Assembly (NCBI RefSeq): GCF_001439805.1
Contig: NZ_JYLK01000001.1
Span: 496,001 to 560,000, forward strand
Direction of reading: 5' to 3'
DNA from: Pseudomonas trivialis
GTDB taxonomy: Bacteria; Pseudomonadota; Gammaproteobacteria; Pseudomonadales; Pseudomonadaceae
DNA length: 64,000 nt
Shown here: positions 44,020 to 53,449 of the stretch, one piece after another
Layout of the letters: each line of letters begins with the position of its first letter
How positions within the stretch are numbered: the first letter of the stretch is position 1
Program-made: the position numbers and the translations under genes
Notes under the pieces: model-generated
What the model was told of the DNA's origin: nothing
The model's input: the letters and a program-made list of their open reading frames with translations, nothing else
The model's database searches: none

Positions 44020-44922
44020 CTATAGCGTCGCCAACTGTTTTTGTGCCCATTGGCTGGCGATGTTCAGCAACGTCGCCAGCATATGCGGCGGCGGCTCGTC
44101 GGCGCGGGTCAGGGCGTAAAGGGTGATCGGCAGCGGCGGGGTGAGTGTGCGGATGCAGGTGGTGGCGGTGGATGCGCCAAGCGCGGTAAAGGGGTCGATA
44201 ACGGTCAGGCCGGCACCGGACTCGACCATGGCGCGGGCCAGGGAGTAAGTCTGCACCGATATCGTCACGCGCGGCGCCGGGTCGACATTTTCCAGGTAAC
44301 TGTCGAGCTTGGTCGCCAGCGGGTCGGCGCTGGAAAGGCCGATCAGCGGGGCCCCCGCCAGGTCGGCCAGGGGCAATGGCTGGTTCAGCTCGGCGTCGGG
44401 CCAATAACCCTTGGACGCCAGCGCCACCAGCACGCCGTTGGCGAGTACCTGGGTGGTAAGCCCCGGATGGCCGGAAAAATTCAGCGTCAACGCCAGGTCA
44501 ATCTCGCGCATCAACAGCTTCTGCACCAGCTCGCGGCTGTGGTCGCTGGACAGCTCGCAGGCGATGTCCGGGTAGTCGCGTCTCCATTCCAACACCGCCG
44601 GTGGCAACAACGACAACGCCAGTGCCGGGATCGCGCCGATACGCACGCTGTGTCCCGGCGCGCGGCGCAAACTCTTGGCCAGGCGCCGCACGCCTTGCAG
44701 GCTCGCGGTGACTTTCTCGACTTCGCTTTCCAGCGCCAGCGCCTCCGGCGTGGGCTGCAGTTTGCCGCGAACCCGCAGGAACAGGGGGAAGCCCAATTGC
44801 AACTCGGCGTGCTGCAACACTTTGGTCACCGCCGGTTGCGAGACATGCAGCAACTGTGCGGCGGCGCTCACGGAGCCGGTCTGGCGGATGGCCTGGAAGA
44901 TTTCGATATGACGCAAGCGCAT
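44020..44922 (-). CDS. LysR-type regulator of the adjacent amino-acid cassette
   Basis: 300-aa LysR protein starting MRLRHIEIFQAIRQTGSVSAAAQLLHVSQPAVTKVLQ in separate helices of the winged HTH. The start at 44922 is the usual LysR position; an ATG 15 codons upstream lies over the putative binding site. It is divergent from the dehydrogenase gene at 45032 with a 109-base gap, the standard LysR layout, and probably controls it. Confidence 0.85.
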   Translation of the reverse strand: MRLRHIEIFQAIRQTGSVSAAAQLLHVSQPAVTKVLQHAELQLGFPLFLRVRGKLQPTPEALALESEVEKVTASLQGVRRLAKSLRRAPGHSVRIGAIPALALSLLPPAVLEWRRDYPDIACELSSDHSRELVQKLLMREIDLALTLNFSGHPGLTTQVLANGVLVALASKGYWPDAELNQPLPLADLAGAPLIGLSSADPLATKLDSYLENVDPAPRVTISVQTYSLARAMVESGAGLTVIDPFTALGASTATTCIRTLTPPLPITLYALTRADEPPPHMLATLLNIASQWAQKQLATL

Positions 44923-44931
44923 GGCAAGTCC

Positions 44932-44946
44932 ATAACCTTTGTTTAT
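44932..44946. promoter_or_regulatory. candidate LysR binding site
   Basis: ATAA-N7-TTAT (ATAACCTTTGTTTAT), the dyad form recognised by several LysR proteins such as OccR- and ArgP-like regulators. It lies 9 bases upstream of the LysR start and within the shared intergenic region, so it fits autoregulation. Confidence 0.5.
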
Positions 44947-45031
44947 AGGTGGACCATCTTTATTCATTGTCGTCAGCCTGTCACCTGCCCCTAGGCTTGA
45001 GCGCTCTTAATCAACGGCTGGGGGGGGCGGT

Positions 45032-46273
45032 ATGGCCAGGCAGGTTTGCATCATCGGAGGTGGGGTCATTGGCTTGGCGAGCGCGTATGCGCTGGTGCGT
45101 GCCGGCCATGAAGTGATCGTGATCGATGCGCGCGACAGCCTGGGCAGCGAAACCAGCTTCGCCAATGGCGGGCAGCTGTCCTACCGCTATGTTGCGCCGC
45201 TGGCCGACGCCGGGGTGCCGCTGCAAGCGATTGGCTGGTTGCTGCGCGGTGACTCGCCGTTGAAGCTGCGCCCACGCCTCGATCCCCAGCAATGGCGTTG
45301 GATGGCGGCCTTTATCGGCGCCTGCCGTGGTTCGGTGAACAAGCGCAACGCCGCCCATTTGCTGCGCTTGGCATCCCTTAGCCAGGACAGCTTGCAGCAA
45401 TGGCGCGAGGACGATGGCCTGGGCGACTTTGACTGGCGACGCAATGGCAAGCTGGTGGCATTTCGCAACGCCAATACCTTTGAACATGCCCGCCGCAAAG
45501 TGACCAATACCCTGCAACAGCAGGTGTTGTCCGCTACCGATTGCGCGCGCCTGGAGCCGGCGCTGCCGGGTGATGATTTTGTCGGCGGGATCTACACGCC
45601 CAACGAGGAAGTGGCGGATTGTCATGCCTTTTGCCAGCGATTGGCGGCGCGGCTTGAAGCATCGGGGCGTTGCACGTTTTTGTTGGGGCGCAGGGTCACC
45701 GGCATTCGTCACACCGACGGGGCGGTGCACAGCCTCGAGTTGGGTGATGAGGTGATGCCGACCGAACAAGTGGTGCTGGCGGCAGGGCATCGCAGCGCGC
45801 AATTGGGCTTGCCGGGGTTGTCACTGCCGCTGTATCCGCTCAAGGGCTACAGCCTGAGCGTGCCGATTGGCGCGCAGCACCAGGCGCCGAATGTGAGCAT
45901 CACCGACTATGACCGCAAGATCGTCTACGCACGCATCGGTGAGCAACTGCGCATAGCGGCCATGGTGGATATCGTCGGTTTTGATGCCAGCCTTGAGCCC
46001 AAACGGCTGGCCCTGATGAAACGCCAGGCCCTGGAGACGCTTCCGCTGGCCGGTGACTACGCCCATGCGGTCGAATGGGCCGGCATGCGTCCAGCTACCC
46101 CGACCGGCGTGCCGTTGATTGGTGCCAGTGTCTATCGCAACCTGTGGCTGAACCTCGGTCACGGTGCTCTCGGTTTTACCTTGGCCAGCGGCAGCGCCCA
46201 ACTGTTGGCCGAACTGATCAACCAACAGGTTCCGTCCATTGACATGCAGGGCCTGACGCCCCGCGCCGCTTGA
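45032..46273 (+). CDS. D-amino-acid dehydrogenase-like FAD oxidoreductase
   Basis: 413-aa FAD-dependent enzyme of the DadA type. N-terminal dinucleotide motif VCIIGGGVIGLASAYALVRAG, then SFANGGQLSYRYVAPLADAG, a hallmark of DadA proteins. The C-terminal FAD part includes WAGMRPATPTGVPLIG and NLGHGALGFTLASGSA. It probably deaminates D-amino acids with transfer of electrons to the respiratory chain. RidA follows 9 bases later, consistent with 2-imino acid production. The true substrate is unknown. Confidence 0.88.
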   Translation: MARQVCIIGGGVIGLASAYALVRAGHEVIVIDARDSLGSETSFANGGQLSYRYVAPLADAGVPLQAIGWLLRGDSPLKLRPRLDPQQWRWMAAFIGACRGSVNKRNAAHLLRLASLSQDSLQQWREDDGLGDFDWRRNGKLVAFRNANTFEHARRKVTNTLQQQVLSATDCARLEPALPGDDFVGGIYTPNEEVADCHAFCQRLAARLEASGRCTFLLGRRVTGIRHTDGAVHSLELGDEVMPTEQVVLAAGHRSAQLGLPGLSLPLYPLKGYSLSVPIGAQHQAPNVSITDYDRKIVYARIGEQLRIAAMVDIVGFDASLEPKRLALMKRQALETLPLAGDYAHAVEWAGMRPATPTGVPLIGASVYRNLWLNLGHGALGFTLASGSAQLLAELINQQVPSIDMQGLTPRAA

Positions 46274-46282
46274 GGATGCCCC

Positions 46283-46633
46283 ATGACCATCAACCGAATC
46301 AGCAGCAACGAGCGTCTCAGTGGCGCAGTCACGTTCAAGGACCTGGTGTTCCTCTCGGGCCAGGTGCCGGGGGAAGGGCAGGACGTGATAACGCAAACCC
46401 GCGAAGTGCTGGCCAAAATCGATGCGCTGTTGGCCGAGGCGGGCAGCGATAAGGATCACCTGCTGAACGCGACGATTTATCTCAAGGACATCGGCAGCGG
46501 TTTTGCGCCGATGAACGAGGTGTGGTCCGCGTGGCTGTCGCCGGGTATGGCGCCTGCACGCACTGCCCTGCAAGCGGAGCTGGCGCGGCCGACCGTGCTG
46601 GTGGAAATCAGCGTGATTGCGGTACGTAAATAA
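46283..46633 (+). CDS. RidA family enamine/imine deaminase
   Basis: 116-aa RidA (YjgF) protein. It shows LSGAVTFKDLVFLSGQVPGEG, LLAEAGSDKDHLLNATIYLKDI, and the catalytic Arg in ARTALQAELARPTVLVEISVIA. RidA hydrolyses the 2-imino acids made by amino-acid dehydrogenases, so the pairing with the DadA-like gene is functional. It shares the transcript with it. Confidence 0.92.
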   Translation: MTINRISSNERLSGAVTFKDLVFLSGQVPGEGQDVITQTREVLAKIDALLAEAGSDKDHLLNATIYLKDIGSGFAPMNEVWSAWLSPGMAPARTALQAELARPTVLVEISVIAVRK

Positions 46634-46657
46634 CTCAAAGACCAACGGAGCATAACA

Positions 46658-47560
46658 ATGAAAAGAATCCTGTTGACCGGCTGCACCCTGGGGCTTTTGT
46701 TTGGCGCGCAGGCCTATGCGACTCAACCTCCTTTGGACGGCACGCTAAGCAAGATCGCCAATGCCCGATCCATCACCCTGGGCTATCGCGATGCGTCGGT
46801 GCCGTTTTCCTATGTGGCGGATAACAGCGGCAAGCCCATGGGCTATTCGGTAGACCTGGCAAGCAAGATCGTCGAGCGTATCCAACAGAAAATCGGGGGG
46901 GCCGACCTTAAGGTGAAATACAACCTGGTGACCTCGCAAACACGTATTCCGCTGGTGCAGAACGGCACTGTCGACCTGGAGTGCGGCTCCACGGGTGTGA
47001 CCGCCGACCGGCAGAAACAGGTGGCGTTTTCCTACGGGTTTATCTACGTGAAAGGCCAGTTGCTGACGGCCAAAGACAGTGGAATCAAGGGGTTTTCTGA
47101 CCTCACTGGCAAGAACGTGGTCACCACCGCCGGCACCACCAACGAACGATTCCTCAAAAGCTACAACGCTGAGCACAAGGCCAATATGTTTGTCATCAGC
47201 GCCAAGGACCATGGCGAGGCGTTCAAGATGCTGGAGACGGGGCGCGCGGTGGCGTTCTACATGGATGACGCGTTGCTCTACGGCGAGCGGGCCAAGGCCA
47301 GGGACCCGCATAACTGGGTGGTGGTGGGCGAAGAACAATCGCGGGAGATCTACAGCTGCATGGTGCGCAAGGACGACCCGCAGTTTCTCGCAGTGGTCAA
47401 CGAAGCGCTCGGCGACCTGTACCGCAGTGGCGAGATCAACGGGATTTACCAGCGCTGGTTCGAACAGCCGATTCCGCCCAAGGGCTTGAACCTGGAGTTC
47501 CCGATGACCCGCGAGTTGAAGGCGATTATTGCCAAGCCGGTGAGTGACCCGGTGGAGTGA
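46658..47560 (+). CDS. amino-acid ABC transporter substrate-binding protein (GltI-like)
   Basis: 300-aa periplasmic binding protein with signal peptide MKRILLTGCTLGLLFGAQAYA. Family 3 solute-binding motifs: GYRDASVPFSYVADNSGKPMGYSVDLASKI in pieces, GTVDLECGSTGVTADRQ and VTTAGTTNERFLKSY. The CGSTTN/T-like pocket resembles glutamate/aspartate binding proteins. No permease or ATPase gene follows, so it must use a transporter encoded elsewhere or act as a sensor. Third gene of the dehydrogenase-ridA unit. Confidence 0.88.
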   Translation: MKRILLTGCTLGLLFGAQAYATQPPLDGTLSKIANARSITLGYRDASVPFSYVADNSGKPMGYSVDLASKIVERIQQKIGGADLKVKYNLVTSQTRIPLVQNGTVDLECGSTGVTADRQKQVAFSYGFIYVKGQLLTAKDSGIKGFSDLTGKNVVTTAGTTNERFLKSYNAEHKANMFVISAKDHGEAFKMLETGRAVAFYMDDALLYGERAKARDPHNWVVVGEEQSREIYSCMVRKDDPQFLAVVNEALGDLYRSGEINGIYQRWFEQPIPPKGLNLEFPMTRELKAIIAKPVSDPVE

Positions 47561-47574
47561 TAACCCGATCAAAC

Positions 47575-47602
47575 GGTGGGAGCTGGCAAGCCAGCTCCCA
47601 CC
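47575..47602. terminator. bidirectional hairpin terminator
   Basis: GGTGGGAGCTGG (47575-47586) pairs perfectly with CCAGCTCCCACC (47591-47602), with loop CAAG. It sits between the binding-protein and rsmE genes, which converge. The sequence is a collapsed REP-type hairpin. Confidence 0.75.
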
Positions 47603-47623
47603 TGATTGAGTTTGCAAGGCAGG

Positions 47624-48343
47624 TTAAAAGTCGCCCCACAATTGCTGGGCAACGGCCAGCGCCACCACCGGTGCCGTTTCGGTGCGCAATACCCGCGGGC
47701 CGAGGCGGGCGGCGTGGAAGCCGGCGCCTTGCGCGGTTGCGACTTCTCCATCCGTCAGCCCACCCTCAGGCCCGATCAGGAAAGCCAGGCTCGCAGGCCT
47801 CGCATGGCTGACCATCGGCTCGGCCACCGGGTGCAGCACCAGCTTCAACTCGGCCTCTGTCTGCTTCAGCCAATCGGCCAGCAACAACGGCGGATGAATC
47901 ACCGGCACGGTTGAACGCCCGCATTGCTCACACGCGCTGATCGCCACCTGGCGCCAGTGCAGCAGGCGTTTGTCGGCGCGTTCATCCTTGAGACGCACTT
48001 CACAGCGGTCGCTGAAAATCGGCGTAATGGCGTTGACGCCCAGCTCGGTGGCTTTCTGGATTGCCCAGTCCATCCGCTCGCCACGCGAGAGACCCTGGCC
48101 GAGGTGGATGTGCAGGGGCGATTCAGCCTGGCCAGCGACGCTTTCGGTCAGTTGCACGGTGACGCGCTTTTTACCCACTTCCAGCAGGCTGCCCAGGAAC
48201 TCCTGGCCGGAGCCGTCGAACAATTGCACGGCGTCGCCTTCGCCCATGCGCAGCACACGGCTGATGTAATGCGCCTGGGCTTCGGGCAGTTCATGTTCGC
48301 CAAGGCTCAGCGGCGCGTCGGTGAAAAAGCGGGACAGTCTCAT
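47624..48343 (-). CDS. rsmE: 16S rRNA (uracil-1498-N3)-methyltransferase RsmE
   Basis: 239-aa SPOUT methyltransferase. The start at 48343 (MRLSRFFTD) is chosen over an in-frame ATG 10 codons earlier because RsmE proteins begin there. PUA-like N-terminal part (HYISRVLRMGEGDAVQLFDG), then the knotted domain with SRGERMDWAIQKATELGV, FLIGPEGGLTDGEV and LGPRVLRTETAPVVAL. bioA lies 30 bases upstream on the same strand. Confidence 0.95.
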   Translation of the reverse strand: MRLSRFFTDAPLSLGEHELPEAQAHYISRVLRMGEGDAVQLFDGSGQEFLGSLLEVGKKRVTVQLTESVAGQAESPLHIHLGQGLSRGERMDWAIQKATELGVNAITPIFSDRCEVRLKDERADKRLLHWRQVAISACEQCGRSTVPVIHPPLLLADWLKQTEAELKLVLHPVAEPMVSHARPASLAFLIGPEGGLTDGEVATAQGAGFHAARLGPRVLRTETAPVVALAVAQQLWGDF

Positions 48344-48373
48344 GTCTGTTCTCTGGAAAAGGTGTGAAGGCAA

Positions 48374-49780
48374 TCAACCCGGATCGCGGAAGCCTGGGTG
48401 AAAATCGGTTGGCACCGCCACGCTGACTTTGCTGTTGGTCGCGATGTCGATGCCTTCGCTGGCCACTTCGGCCAGGAAGTCGATCTGCTCCGGTGTAATC
48501 ACATACGGCGGCAGGAAATACACCACGCTGCCCAGCGGCCGCAACAGCGCACCGCGTTCAAGGGCGTGCTCGAAGACCTTGAGGCCACGGCGCTCCTGCC
48601 ACGGATAGGCGGTCTTGGTGGCTTTGTCCTGGACCATTTCGATGGCCAATACCATGCCGGTCTGGCGCACTTCCGACACATGGGGATGATCGACCAGATG
48701 GGCAGTGGCGGTCGCCATGCGTTGGGCCAGGGCCTTGTTGTTTTCGATGACGTTGTCTTCTTCGAAAATATCCAGGGTCGCCAGGGCCGCAGCGCAGGCC
48801 AGCGGGTTGCCGGTGTAGCTGTGGGAATGCAGGAAGGCGCGCAGGGTCGGGTAGTCGTCGTAGAAGGCGTCGTACACGTCGTCGGTGGTGACCACGGCCG
48901 CCAGCGGCAGGTAGCCGCCGGTGAGGGCCTTGGACAGGCACAGGAAGTCCGGACGGATGCCGGCCTGTTCACAGGCGAACATGCTGCCGGTGCGGCCAAA
49001 GCCCACGGCGATTTCATCGTGGATCAGGTGCACGCCGTAGCGATCGCACGCTTCGCGCAGCAGCTTGAGGTACACCGGGTGGTACATGCGCATGCCGCCG
49101 GCGCCCTGGATCAGCGGTTCGACGATCACGGCGGCGACGGTGTCGTGGTGCTCGGCCAGGGTCTGTTCCATGGCCAGGAACATGTTGCGCGAGTGCTCTT
49201 CCCAGCTCATGCCGTCGGGTCGCAGGTAGCAATCCGGACTCGGCACCTTGATCGTGTCGAGCAGCAGCGCCTTGTAGGTTTCGGTAAACAGCGGCACGTC
49301 GCCCACCGACATGGCCGCAATGGTTTCGCCGTGGTAGCTGTTGGTCAGGGTGACGAAGCGCTTTTTATTCGGCAGGCCGCGGTTGAGCCAGTAGTGAAAG
49401 CTCATCTTCAGCGCGACTTCGATGCACGACGAACCGTTGTCGGCGTAGAAGCAGCGGGTCAGGCCTTCGGGCGTCATCGCCACCAGGCGCTCGGACAGCT
49501 CGATCACCGGCTGGTGGCTGAAACCGGCGAGGATCACGTGTTCCAGCTGGTCGACCTGGTCCTTGATGCGCTGGTTGATGCGCGGGTTGGCGTGGCCGAA
49601 CACGTTGACCCACCATGAACTGACGGCGTCGAGGTAGCGCTTGCCTTCGAAGTCTTCCAGCCACACGCCTTCGCCGCGCCTGATCGGGATCAACGGCAGT
49701 TGCTGGTGGTCTTTCATCTGGGTGCAGGGATGCCACAGCACCGCGAGGTCGCGCTGCATCCACTGGTTATTCAGGCCCAT
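48374..49780 (-). CDS. bioA: adenosylmethionine-8-amino-7-oxononanoate transaminase BioA
   Basis: Biotin pathway enzyme that uses SAM as amino donor to make diaminopelargonate. The start at 49780 (MGLNNQWMQRDLAVLWHPCTQM) gives 468 aa. Motifs: LEDFEGKRYLDAVSSWWVN, FYADNGSSCIEVALKM, HDEIAVGFGRTGSMFACEQ and the PLP Lys in LSKALTGGYLPLAAV. It stands apart from the other bio genes, next to rsmE, as in P. aeruginosa. Confidence 0.96.
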   Translation of the reverse strand: MGLNNQWMQRDLAVLWHPCTQMKDHQQLPLIPIRRGEGVWLEDFEGKRYLDAVSSWWVNVFGHANPRINQRIKDQVDQLEHVILAGFSHQPVIELSERLVAMTPEGLTRCFYADNGSSCIEVALKMSFHYWLNRGLPNKKRFVTLTNSYHGETIAAMSVGDVPLFTETYKALLLDTIKVPSPDCYLRPDGMSWEEHSRNMFLAMEQTLAEHHDTVAAVIVEPLIQGAGGMRMYHPVYLKLLREACDRYGVHLIHDEIAVGFGRTGSMFACEQAGIRPDFLCLSKALTGGYLPLAAVVTTDDVYDAFYDDYPTLRAFLHSHSYTGNPLACAAALATLDIFEEDNVIENNKALAQRMATATAHLVDHPHVSEVRQTGMVLAIEMVQDKATKTAYPWQERRGLKVFEHALERGALLRPLGSVVYFLPPYVITPEQIDFLAEVASEGIDIATNSKVSVAVPTDFHPGFRDPG

Positions 49781-50053
49781 CGGTGATCTCCTCGAAGCGG
49801 TCCTGCGCCGGGCGCAGGCGAAACAATCGCGCAAGCCTATGCAATGGGCGGCTGTGTCACAACCCATTACGGATGAATTGGCAGTAAACGCAGGACGGTG
49901 TGTCACGTTTATTCCGGATAGCCCTTAATCCGATGTTAATTTACTGTTCATACCCTCCAGATCGTATTTCTCGATATTTCAAAGCAAAATTTTCGGCTTT
50001 AATTCGATAGATAAATCGCTAGTCTTGGGCACAGCACTTACAGGATTAAGTAC

Positions 50054-50605
50054 ATGCAGTTACGCAATTCTCCGGCCCGTTACGGTTGGGTCAGCATGGT
50101 TCTGCACTGGGGCGTGGCCCTGGTGGTGTTCAGTCTGTTTGCGCTGGGCCTGTGGATGGTCGGCCTGGACTATTACAGCGCGTGGCGCAAAGAGGCGCCG
50201 GACCTGCACAAGAGCATTGGCATCACGCTGTTTGCCATCATGCTGGTGCGGGTAGTGTGGCGCCTGCTCAGCCCGCCGCCGCCGGCACTGGCCAGCTATG
50301 GCCGCATGACCCGTATCGGCGCCGCCTTCGGGCATGCGTTCCTGTACGTGGGCCTGTTTGCGGTGATGATTGCCGGTTACCTGATTTCCACCGCAGACGG
50401 TGTCGGTATCCCGGTGTTTGGCCTGTTTGAAATTCCTGCGCTGGTTTCCGGTCTACCGGACCAGGCAGACACCGCCGGCTGGGTGCACCTGTACCTGGCC
50501 TGGGTGTTGGTGGTTTTCGCCGGTTTGCATGGCGTGGCTGCGTTGAAACACCACTTTATCGATCGTGATGTGACCCTGCTGCGAATGCTGGGGCGCAAAG
50601 CCTGA
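50054..50605 (+). CDS. cytochrome b561 family protein
   Basis: 183-aa membrane protein with four helices and paired heme-ligand His ([18 protein letters not shown], and [23 protein letters not shown]). This cytochrome b561 type is often encoded just before yceI, as here, and may pass electrons in the quinone pool. The AT-rich upstream region has CTAGTCTT at 50019-50026, but no clear -35 was seen. Confidence 0.9.
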   Translation: MQLRNSPARYGWVSMVLHWGVALVVFSLFALGLWMVGLDYYSAWRKEAPDLHKSIGITLFAIMLVRVVWRLLSPPPPALASYGRMTRIGAAFGHAFLYVGLFAVMIAGYLISTADGVGIPVFGLFEIPALVSGLPDQADTAGWVHLYLAWVLVVFAGLHGVAALKHHFIDRDVTLLRMLGRKA

Positions 50606-50637
50606 TGTTCAACCTCGACTCACAAGGAATAGAAAGC

Positions 50638-51216
50638 ATGTTGAAAAAGACCCTCGCTGCCCTGGCAATCGGTACCGCGCTGTTGTCCGCAGGTCAGGTA
50701 ATGGCCGCTGACTACAAGATCGACAAGGAAGGCCAGCACGCCTTCATCGACTGGAAAATCAGCCATCTGGGCTACAGCTACATCCACGGTACCTTCAAGG
50801 ACTGGGATGGCTCCTTCAGCTGGGATGCCGCCAAGCCTGAAGCCAGCAAAATCGCTGTCGACGTGAAGACCGCGAGCCTGTGGTCCAACCACGCCGAGCG
50901 TGACAAGCACATCGCCAGCAAAGACTTCCTGGACGTTGCCAAGTTTGCCGATGCCAAGTTCGTGTCGACCGCTGTCAAATCCACCGGCGAGAAAACCGCT
51001 GACGTAACCGGCGACCTGACGTTCCACGGCGTGACCAAGCCGGTGGTCTTCAAGGCCACTTTCAACGGTGAAGGCAAGGATCCATGGGGCGGCGAACGTG
51101 CCGGCTTCAATGCCAAGACCACGCTTAACCTGACCGACTTCGGCATCAAGGGCCCAGGCCCGACGTCGCAGACGGTCGACCTGGACATCTCGCTGGAAGG
51201 CGTGAAGCAAAAGTAA
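50638..51216 (+). CDS. YceI family periplasmic protein
   Basis: 192-aa secreted lipocalin-like protein. Signal peptide [19 protein letters not shown] ends near QVMA, followed by [30 protein letters not shown]. YceI proteins bind isoprenoid chains such as ubiquinone-8. The start at 50638 has AAGGAAT upstream; an earlier in-frame reading would hide the signal peptide. It is paired with cytochrome b561, and two hairpins end the unit. Confidence 0.93.
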   Translation: MLKKTLAALAIGTALLSAGQVMAADYKIDKEGQHAFIDWKISHLGYSYIHGTFKDWDGSFSWDAAKPEASKIAVDVKTASLWSNHAERDKHIASKDFLDVAKFADAKFVSTAVKSTGEKTADVTGDLTFHGVTKPVVFKATFNGEGKDPWGGERAGFNAKTTLNLTDFGIKGPGPTSQTVDLDISLEGVKQK

Positions 51217-51237
51217 TTTTCTCGTCTGAATGCGTTC

Positions 51238-51272
51238 GGTGTGGAAGGGGGCAAGCCCCCTCCCACCTTTTT
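51238..51272 (+). terminator. REP-derived hairpin terminator after yceI
   Basis: GGAAGGGGG-CAAG-CCCCCTCC followed by a T-run (ACCTTTTT). The REP arms have collapsed into one hairpin that now looks like an intrinsic terminator for yceI. Confidence 0.65.
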
Positions 51273-51294
51273 GATCTGTATCACAGGCAAAAAA

Positions 51295-51327
51295 ATGCCC
51301 CGTCTCCAAAGAGCCGGGGCATTTTTT
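51295..51327. terminator. bidirectional intrinsic terminator
   Basis: ATGCCCCG (51295-51302) pairs with CGGGGCAT (51315-51322). An A-run lies to its left and a T-run to its right, so it works on both strands, for yceI and for rhlE. Confidence 0.88.
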
Positions 51328-51342
51328 ATGGCGTTTTGAAAC

Positions 51343-53235
51343 TCAGCGGTTGCGGGTCAGCAGCGCTGGTTTCTCACCACGAGGACGGCCTGGCAGTTGA
51401 TCCAGCTGCTCGGGTGTCGGGAAGCGGTCGGCTTTCGACTCCTTGTGGATAATCTTCGGCGCCGGGCCACTGCGTGGGTTCTGCACGGCCGGTTCGGAGG
51501 AGCGTTGTGGCTCGTCACGGGCCGGGCGGCGGTTGTTGCTGCGCGAGTCTTCGCGGCGCGCCTGGCCGTCACGCGGTGCGCCGTTGCGCGGGCCGCTGCG
51601 TTTGGCCGGCGGGGTGCCGGTGGTGCCGCCGCTGCTGTTGCGCGGGCCGTTCTGGCGAGCGCCCTGCGGCTGACCGCCACGGGGAGCAGAGGCGCCAGCG
51701 CCGGCGCCTTGTGCCGGAGCACCCGGACGACGGCCACGGCCCTGGGCCGGTTTGGCCTGGGGCACGTAGTCGACGCGGTTACCGAAGTTGTCCACGTCAT
51801 CGTCGAGGAACTCGTCCGGGGCACGGTCCGACGCGGCGCGTGGCGGCTGGCTCGGCTGACGCTGTTCGCGCGCCGGGGTGCCTTCACGAGGCTTCTGCTC
51901 ACGGGCCGGGCGTTCGCCACGGGCAGTGGCAGGCGCTTTGTCCTTGCCGCCCTTGTCCTTGCCCTTGTCGCGACGACCACCGCCGCCACCGCCACCGTTC
52001 GGGCCATCGCCCTTCGGACCGCGTGGGTTACGCGGGTTGCGCACGTCCGGACGCTCGCGCACTTCTGGCTTTTCGGCCTCTACGGCGCTCGAATCGAAGC
52101 CCATCAGGTCGCCGTCGGCGATTTTCTGCTTGGTCATGCGCTCGATGCTTTTCAGCAGTTTTTCTTCGTCCGGCGCAACCAGCGAGATGGCCTCGCCCGA
52201 ACGACCGGCCCGGCCGGTACGGCCGATACGGTGCACATAGTCTTCGTCGACGTTTGGCAGCTCGAAGTTGACCACGTGCGGCAACTGGTCGATATCCAGG
52301 CCGCGCGCGGCGATATCGGTGGCCACCAGGATGCGCACTTCACCGGCCTTGAAGTCGGCCAGGGCTTTGGTGCGCGCGTTCTGGCTCTTGTTGCCGTGGA
52401 TGGCGACGGCGGTGAGGCCGTGCTTGTCCAGGTACTCGGCCAGGCGGTTGGCGCCGTGCTTGGTGCGGGTGAACACCAGCACCTGTTCCCACGCGCCGTG
52501 GGTGATCAGGTGCGCCAGCAACGAGCGCTTGTGGCTGGCGGCCAGGCGGAAGACGCGTTGCTCGATGCGCTCGACCGTGGTGTTGGGCGGCGTGACCTCG
52601 ATGCGTTCCGGGTTGTGCAGCAGCTTGCCGGCCAGGGCAGTGATGTCGTTGGAGAACGTTGCCGAGAACAGCAGGTTCTGACGTTTGGCCGGCAGGCGGG
52701 CGAGAACCTTTTTCACGTCATGGACAAAGCCCATGTCGAGCATGCGGTCGGCTTCGTCCAGCACGAGGATTTCCACGTGGGACAGGTCGACGCTGCCTTG
52801 GCCGCACAGGTCGAGCAAGCGACCCGGGCAGGCAACCAGCACGTCAACGCCACGGGACATGGCCTGAACCTGCGGGTTCATGCCGACGCCGCCGAAGATG
52901 CAGGCGCTGACGAACTTCAGGTCGCGGGCATACAGCTTGAAGCTGTCGTGCACTTGGGCGGCGAGTTCGCGGGTGGGGGTCAGGACCAGTACGCGCGGTT
53001 GGCGCGGGCCGTGACGCTGGGATTTGTCCGGGTGACCGTTGGGGAACAACCGCTCCAGAATCGGGAGGGCGAAACCGCCGGTTTTACCAGTACCTGTCTG
53101 CGCCGCAACCATCAGGTCGCGACCTTGCAACACGGCGGGAATGGCCCGCTGTTGCACCGGAGTAGGCTCGGTATAGCCCGCTGCCTCGATGGCGCGGACT
53201 AAAGCCTCGGAGAGACCGAGGGAAGCAAAGGACAT
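51343..53235 (-). CDS. rhlE: DEAD-box RNA helicase RhlE with long RG-rich tail
   Basis: 630-aa ATP-dependent RNA helicase. Core motifs: Q motif [10 protein letters not shown], Walker [42 protein letters not shown] and [13 protein letters not shown], ending near residue 385. The last 240 residues are low-complexity, rich in Arg, Gly, Pro, Lys ([23 protein letters not shown]), an RNA-binding and possibly condensate-forming tail. The start at 53235 ([12 protein letters not shown]) is the usual RhlE N-terminus. It has a long, structured-looking leader. Confidence 0.95.
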   Translation of the reverse strand: MSFASLGLSEALVRAIEAAGYTEPTPVQQRAIPAVLQGRDLMVAAQTGTGKTGGFALPILERLFPNGHPDKSQRHGPRQPRVLVLTPTRELAAQVHDSFKLYARDLKFVSACIFGGVGMNPQVQAMSRGVDVLVACPGRLLDLCGQGSVDLSHVEILVLDEADRMLDMGFVHDVKKVLARLPAKRQNLLFSATFSNDITALAGKLLHNPERIEVTPPNTTVERIEQRVFRLAASHKRSLLAHLITHGAWEQVLVFTRTKHGANRLAEYLDKHGLTAVAIHGNKSQNARTKALADFKAGEVRILVATDIAARGLDIDQLPHVVNFELPNVDEDYVHRIGRTGRAGRSGEAISLVAPDEEKLLKSIERMTKQKIADGDLMGFDSSAVEAEKPEVRERPDVRNPRNPRGPKGDGPNGGGGGGGRRDKGKDKGGKDKAPATARGERPAREQKPREGTPAREQRQPSQPPRAASDRAPDEFLDDDVDNFGNRVDYVPQAKPAQGRGRRPGAPAQGAGAGASAPRGGQPQGARQNGPRNSSGGTTGTPPAKRSGPRNGAPRDGQARREDSRSNNRRPARDEPQRSSEPAVQNPRSGPAPKIIHKESKADRFPTPEQLDQLPGRPRGEKPALLTRNR

Positions 53236-53449
53236 GAGTAATCCTGTTTTAGTTAGGGCTTGGCCCAAAGGGATAATCTTGCCGGGCGTGAATGGCGCTT
53301 AGGGGAGCGTAATCCCGTCCGGTCCTGCTGCGTCTGGCGGGCACTCCACTGGCTCGCGCGGGCTGCAAAGCTGCGCTGTAGCGGGGTTGGGTGCCTTTTT
53401 CAAGACCTCAGCGGCCGGGCGTAAGCCTGGCGGGAAGGCCGGAGTATAA
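53236..53449 (-). promoter_or_regulatory. promoter -10 and long leader of rhlE
   Basis: TATACT on the minus strand (53449-53444) is a good -10, but no -35 match is clear. If used, the rhlE message has a leader of about 200 bases that is GC-rich with several local inverted stretches and no coding frame. Long leaders with autoregulation are known for some RNA helicase genes; that role is inferred here. Confidence 0.4.

Noticed and set aside
51397..53202. 601-codon plus-strand frame antisense to rhlE
   Set aside because: Shadow of a strongly biased coding sequence, with no ribosome site or family match.
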